Source: a virus
Direction: 5' to 3' (one strand)
DNA length: 64,000 nucleotides
Virus record (IMG/VR): IMGVR_UViG_3300032676_000934
Location: 1 to 64,000 of that record
Shown here: positions 60,933-64,000 of the stretch, in pieces
Numbering within the stretch: position 1 is the first letter of the stretch
Layout: each line of letters begins with the position of its first letter
Program-made: the position numbers and the translations under genes
The notes under the pieces: generated by a model
Told to the model about the DNA's origin: nothing
Seen by the model: the letters and a program-made list of their open reading frames with translations, nothing else
Database searches by the model: none

Positions 60933-61261
60933 CTACCGATGCGCAGTCACGCGCCAGTTCACCGTCTGAGACAGTGAGATCAGCGCCGACGACGTGAAGC
61001 CTATGGCGACCGTGTTGGTGGCGCTCACGAACGAGAAGGCAATGTTGATGCCGTTCGGAAGGGCTGCGGTCGGCTGAACGGTGATGTCCTCACCGGCTGC
61101 GAGGCTATCTCCCGTGACGGCGGTCCCGGCGGACCGGGGATGCTTACGGAAGCCACGACGGGCCGCACACCAGCATTCACCGTCACACTGGCGCGCGAAG
61201 GCGCAGGCACCTGAATGACAGGCACGCTAAAGGGCGCGCTGGTGGAGGGGTATTGGGCCAT
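60933..61261 (-). pseudogene. collagen-like/tail protein with one-base frameshift
   Basis: The first 44 codons (MAQYPSTSAPFSVPVIQVPA then SRASVTVNAGVRPVVASVSIPGPPG) run in one frame. The sense continues in another as TAVTGDSLAAGEDITVQPTAALPNGINIAFSFVSATNTVAIGFTSSALISLSQTVNWRVTAHR and stops with TAG at 60933-60935. One base is missing near the GGPPG codons (about 61130). The uncorrected frame ends at 61025. Confidence 0.7.
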
Positions 61262-61319
61262 GGGCGGCCTCAGCGGTGTCGAGAAGGTGGGGCGGCCGAT
61301 CAGACGCCCGGTGTCAGAT

Positions 61320-61354
61320 CACCCGCTCCCGGCTTGGTGTGCGGGGAGCGGGTG
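61320..61354. other. strong hairpin between fibre genes
   Basis: CACCCGCTCCC (61320-61330) pairs perfectly with GGGAGCGGGTG (61344-61354) over a 13-base loop, 4 bases past the tailspike stop. No T-run follows on the minus strand, so it may be an RNA-processing or partial stop signal. Confidence 0.6.
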
Positions 61355-61357
61355 GGG

Positions 61358-63163
61358 TCATGTGTCGATGGCAACGATCGTATAAGTGATGTTCAGCACC
61401 CAATACATCGTCGTGGCGGCTACGCCTGTAATCTGCACACGGATGACGTTACTGGCGGTGTCCGCAATGATGTTGATGCCGGGCGTTGCTCCAAAATCAT
61501 TCTGGGGCGCGCCAAACTCTGTCGTACCGACCTGCGTGACGGCGCCGCCGTTTGGCCGGCGAAATGTCGCACGCGCAGACTGTCCAAATGCATTGGCGCC
61601 CAAACCGTTGGCTACAGCGGACACCTCAACGCGAGTTGAGCGTGAATTGCCGATTGTAATTGTGTAAACGTTACTAGTGTTTCCGTTGGTCGATTTGAGC
61701 GACGCTTGCGCTTCTACTTTCTCCGCGCCGGTAAACCCGGTCGCGAGGCCCTGCAAGCGCCGGATCTGCTGATCCGAGATGTAGCTGCGAGCGCTTAGTA
61801 CGCTCGGCGTCGAAGTGTTGCCGGCATAGACGTTGTTGAGAAAAGCGTTGCTGGTTTGGTTCGCGTCCAATTCGCGCATCGGCGTGTAGACGCCGGAGAA
61901 GGTGTTGTCCTGAACGATATTGCCAGAACTGTTGTAGGTCATACCGTTGAAGGTGCGCGCTTGGACTACGACGCCGTATTGCGTGCTCGGGCTGACGTAG
62001 ACAGCGGGATCGATGAACAGGCGGTTGTTCTTGACCAGCGCTCCGGATGTGCCTTCAAGCGAGATAAAGTTTCCCTGCAAATTGTAACCGGTATTACCGC
62101 TAATTTGGTCGAGCTGGGAAATTCTCGATGTGATTGCGGTGCCTGTGAGCCCTTCAAATCGATTATTCAGGAAAAGATTTCGGACCCCAGGCAGGTTAGA
62201 GGTATCGGCCTCGCCGGAGAAAAACCCGTTCTGCCCGCCGATGATTACATTGTCATGCCATGATACGCTTTGGTAAAGTCGCTTAGTTCCGCCCGCATTG
62301 GCGCAATTTATGAACGTGTTGCTATAGACTTCTCCGCGCCCGTTCGTTGTATCTCCATTTCCGAGACCGCTGATATATACTCCTTCGTCAGAGAAGCCCT
62401 CAAAGATATTATGATGGATCTTTACGGCGTCGCATGCGCCAAAGACTCCGCTATCTCCGCCAGCCGTCACATAGGAAGCGCCGGCATACAGGCGCAGATG
62501 ATCTACTTCGCAGTTGGAGCCGCCTGAGAAGTAGATGGCGTCATTGGCCTGCCCCGCCTGACTGTTCGGAGCGGCTGACACGTCGATCAAGCTCGCGCGC
62601 CCGGATCCAGTCAGGCGCACACGGGTGCAGTTATTGAATTGGAGGCACTTGCTCGCCAGCGTGGGAGCTTGTTTTACGGTCGCTCCCGCCAGCAGCTCGA
62701 TTATAAGGTCGGATAGCGCCGATGCTCCGACCGTCGTGCCGATCAGGTACACTCCTGCCGGGATCAGAACGTGTCGATTTGAGGACAGCGCTTTCTTGAA
62801 GGCAGGGCCGTCATCCGTGATACCGTCGCCCGTCGCGCCGAAATCCTTGACGCTCACTTTGTCAGCGGCTCGGTCAGCATGCGTACGGGCCGCCGTCCCG
62901 CCAGCCGCCGTTACGCTCAGCGCCGACGCGTCGCCGGTGGTGTTGCCGGTGCCGCCCTGCGCCACAGACAGCGCGGTGGTGAGTCCGGTGAGGCTGGTGA
63001 TGTCGGAGTTGGCACCGTTGGCGGCGGCGCCAAGGTTCGTGCGAGCAGCGGGGGCGTTACCCGCCCCTGTACCGCCGAACGCGACATCCACGAACTCGCC
63101 AGCCTGCGTATTGCGCTGGTTGCCGGTGGTCGTGTCGCGCGTGATCGGTGTGACGACGCCCAT
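61358..63163 (-). CDS. tailspike, pectate-lyase-type beta-helix depolymerase candidate
   Basis: 601 residues. An attachment region at 1-105 with GGTGA and GGTGNTTGDASALSV repeats; then DRAADKVSVKDFGATGDGITDDGPAFKKALSSNRHVLIPAGVYLIGT at about 100-150, the signature of pectate lyase superfamily beta-helix tailspikes. Parallel coils with NNRFEGL, NSSGNIVQDNTFSGV and HHNIFEGFSDEGVYISGL repeats occupy 180-470. The C-terminal 130 form a trimer or receptor domain. GC drops noticeably compared with neighbours, suggesting recent acquisition. Confidence 0.85.
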   Translation of the reverse strand: MGVVTPITRDTTTGNQRNTQAGEFVDVAFGGTGAGNAPAARTNLGAAANGANSDITSLTGLTTALSVAQGGTGNTTGDASALSVTAAGGTAARTHADRAADKVSVKDFGATGDGITDDGPAFKKALSSNRHVLIPAGVYLIGTTVGASALSDLIIELLAGATVKQAPTLASKCLQFNNCTRVRLTGSGRASLIDVSAAPNSQAGQANDAIYFSGGSNCEVDHLRLYAGASYVTAGGDSGVFGACDAVKIHHNIFEGFSDEGVYISGLGNGDTTNGRGEVYSNTFINCANAGGTKRLYQSVSWHDNVIIGGQNGFFSGEADTSNLPGVRNLFLNNRFEGLTGTAITSRISQLDQISGNTGYNLQGNFISLEGTSGALVKNNRLFIDPAVYVSPSTQYGVVVQARTFNGMTYNSSGNIVQDNTFSGVYTPMRELDANQTSNAFLNNVYAGNTSTPSVLSARSYISDQQIRRLQGLATGFTGAEKVEAQASLKSTNGNTSNVYTITIGNSRSTRVEVSAVANGLGANAFGQSARATFRRPNGGAVTQVGTTEFGAPQNDFGATPGINIIADTASNVIRVQITGVAATTMYWVLNITYTIVAIDT

Positions 63164-63179
63164 AAATTCCGCCCTCAGC

Positions 63180-63674
63180 TCAGTTCAGGAAAGGAGCCTG
63201 CGGCGCCACACCAAGATCAGTCGCGGACAGCGCCGTGCCGAGCTTGGTGATGACGGTGGATCCTGCCGTAGTCGGAGGGGTCGCCGTGAGGTTTCCAGCC
63301 GTGGTCGCGGATAGGAAATAGTCCTGTCCAGGCGTGAGGCCGCCAGTCGTGCCGGCGATGGCATCCCATTGTGCGGTGGTCAGGCTCAGGATGCCGTTGA
63401 ACAGGAAGTTGCCGGTTCCGTTGGCCGGGATTGAAGGGTCCAACACCAAGGCAAGCGCTTTGCCTGCCGCGACCGAAGTGGCGATAGCGCGAACGTGCTT
63501 GCTGGAACTGTTGATGATGACCGGCATGCCAGCGGTCATGGCCGCCGAAGCCTCGCCGCTCGTGCCCTGCCGAACGTCGGCGAGAGCTGCGAACACGGTC
63601 ATGGTCTCACCCGCTTGAATGTTGCGGACGAGGCCGGTGGTCGCGTCACGCACGACGGGAACGACAACGGGCAT
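63180..63674 (-). CDS. structural repeat protein, paralogue of next
   Basis: 164 residues: PVVVPVVRDATTGLVRNIQAGETMTVFAALADVRQGTSGEASAAM, then VIINSSSKHVRAIATSVAAGKALALVLDPSIPANGTGNFLFNGILSLTTAQWDAIAGTTGGLTPGQDYFLSATTAGNLTATPPTTAGSTVITKLGTALSATDLGV. Ends in PFLN. A capsid-decoration or fibre-attachment style beta protein. Confidence 0.7.
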   Translation of the reverse strand: MPVVVPVVRDATTGLVRNIQAGETMTVFAALADVRQGTSGEASAAMTAGMPVIINSSSKHVRAIATSVAAGKALALVLDPSIPANGTGNFLFNGILSLTTAQWDAIAGTTGGLTPGQDYFLSATTAGNLTATPPTTAGSTVITKLGTALSATDLGVAPQAPFLN

Positions 63675-63681
63675 GGCTACC

Positions 63682-64000
63682 TCAGTTTAAGAAGGGCGGG
63701 GAGATATCGAGGATGAGCGTCGTGGCGTTGACCGCACGGCCGACCTTGACGGTGCAGTGGCCCGTCGTGACATCCGGGAGAAGCGACAGCGTGCCGTTGA
63801 GCGCGAGGAAGTAGTCGCGGCCGATGGCGAGCTGCGCCGTGCCGACGACAGCGGTCCAATCGGGCAGCGCCAAGGTTTCGCGCTGGATTGATACCGGATA
63901 GCCTGAGGCGACCGCACTTGTGGCGAGCCCCTCGACGTAGGCAGAGGACAGGCCCACCGAAGATGCTGGCTGCGCCCCAGGGGGCACGGCGAGGACGACG
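63682..64000 (-). CDS. structural repeat protein, 5' part beyond window
   Basis: The frame stays open to the right edge (VVLAVPPGAQPASSV...), 105 codons seen. Residues around IQRETLALPDWTAVVGTAQLAIGRDYFLALNGTLSLLPDVTTGHCTVKVGRAVNATTLILDISPPFLN parallel the end of the preceding protein (DYFLSA...GNLTATPP..AGSTVITKLGTALSATDL........PFLN). So two tandem paralogues lie here. Confidence 0.68.
   Translation of the reverse strand, partial: VVLAVPPGAQPASSVGLSSAYVEGLATSAVASGYPVSIQRETLALPDWTAVVGTAQLAIGRDYFLALNGTLSLLPDVTTGHCTVKVGRAVNATTLILDISPPFLN

Noticed and set aside
61320-61354. Terminator after tailspike gene
   Set aside because: The hairpin is strong but no T-run follows on the minus strand; listed only as a hairpin.
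1-64000. CRISPR array, rRNA or tRNA genes
   Set aside because: No regularly spaced repeats, CCA-ended cloverleaf or rRNA-like sequence was noticed while reading.
1-64000. Plasmid partition genes supporting a phage-plasmid
   Set aside because: No ParA or ParB-like protein is visible, so the lack of a full integrase cannot be explained that way.

Overview
The window is a nearly complete genome of a tailed, contractile-tail (myovirus-type) temperate phage or prophage. GC content is high and most genes overlap by 1-4 bases. The host is most likely an alphaproteobacterium: a GapR-like protein, the head/tail families present (DUF2184 capsid, DUF2213 protease, DUF3383 sheath) and the codon use all fit. 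A methylotroph or rhizobial relative such as Methylobacterium is my best guess, from overall feel only.

Layout. (1) Positions 1-27.9 kb, leftward: the late operon, in transcription order: small early-late genes including a probable cyclic-nucleotide sponge (Acb2/Tad1 type), terminase, portal, head morphogenesis protein, capsid protease with nested scaffold, cement protein, major capsid, neck, sheath, tube, chaperone, tape measure, hub, spike, baseplate, tail fibres. Two exported 'moron' proteins sit on the opposite strand at 7 kb. (2) 28.1-36.1 kb, leftward: the replication operon (Cro-like repressor, GapR-like, DnaA domain IV protein, VRR-NUC nuclease, primosomal O-like and putative loader genes), ending in a NusG-like gene. 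That gene sits where lambda has Q, directly before a near-consensus promoter facing the late genes. (3) 36.1-36.9 kb: the immunity switch, a cI-like repressor and matching 19-bp operators on both sides. (4) 36.9-57.1 kb, rightward: about 55 small early genes, with Erf and NinB recombination proteins, many tiny membrane proteins, HNH homing endonucleases, a truncated integrase, a P22 immI-like second immunity module (two Arc/Mnt-like proteins, twin operators, antirepressor), an IS110-family element and REP-like palindromes. (5) 57.1-64 kb, leftward: tail spike and fibre genes, exported HNH protein, endolysin, holin-type proteins, ending at a terminator.

Both window ends cut leftward tail-fibre genes. 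If the molecule is circular or circularly permuted, the two ends join into one leftward late operon running NusG, head, tail, fibres, lysis, terminator. The whole would then be a single lambda-like regulatory plan on a genome slightly larger than 64 kb.

Two genes (56.8 kb and 60.9 kb) carry apparent one-base frameshifts. Family names come from recalled sequence patterns, not database searches.
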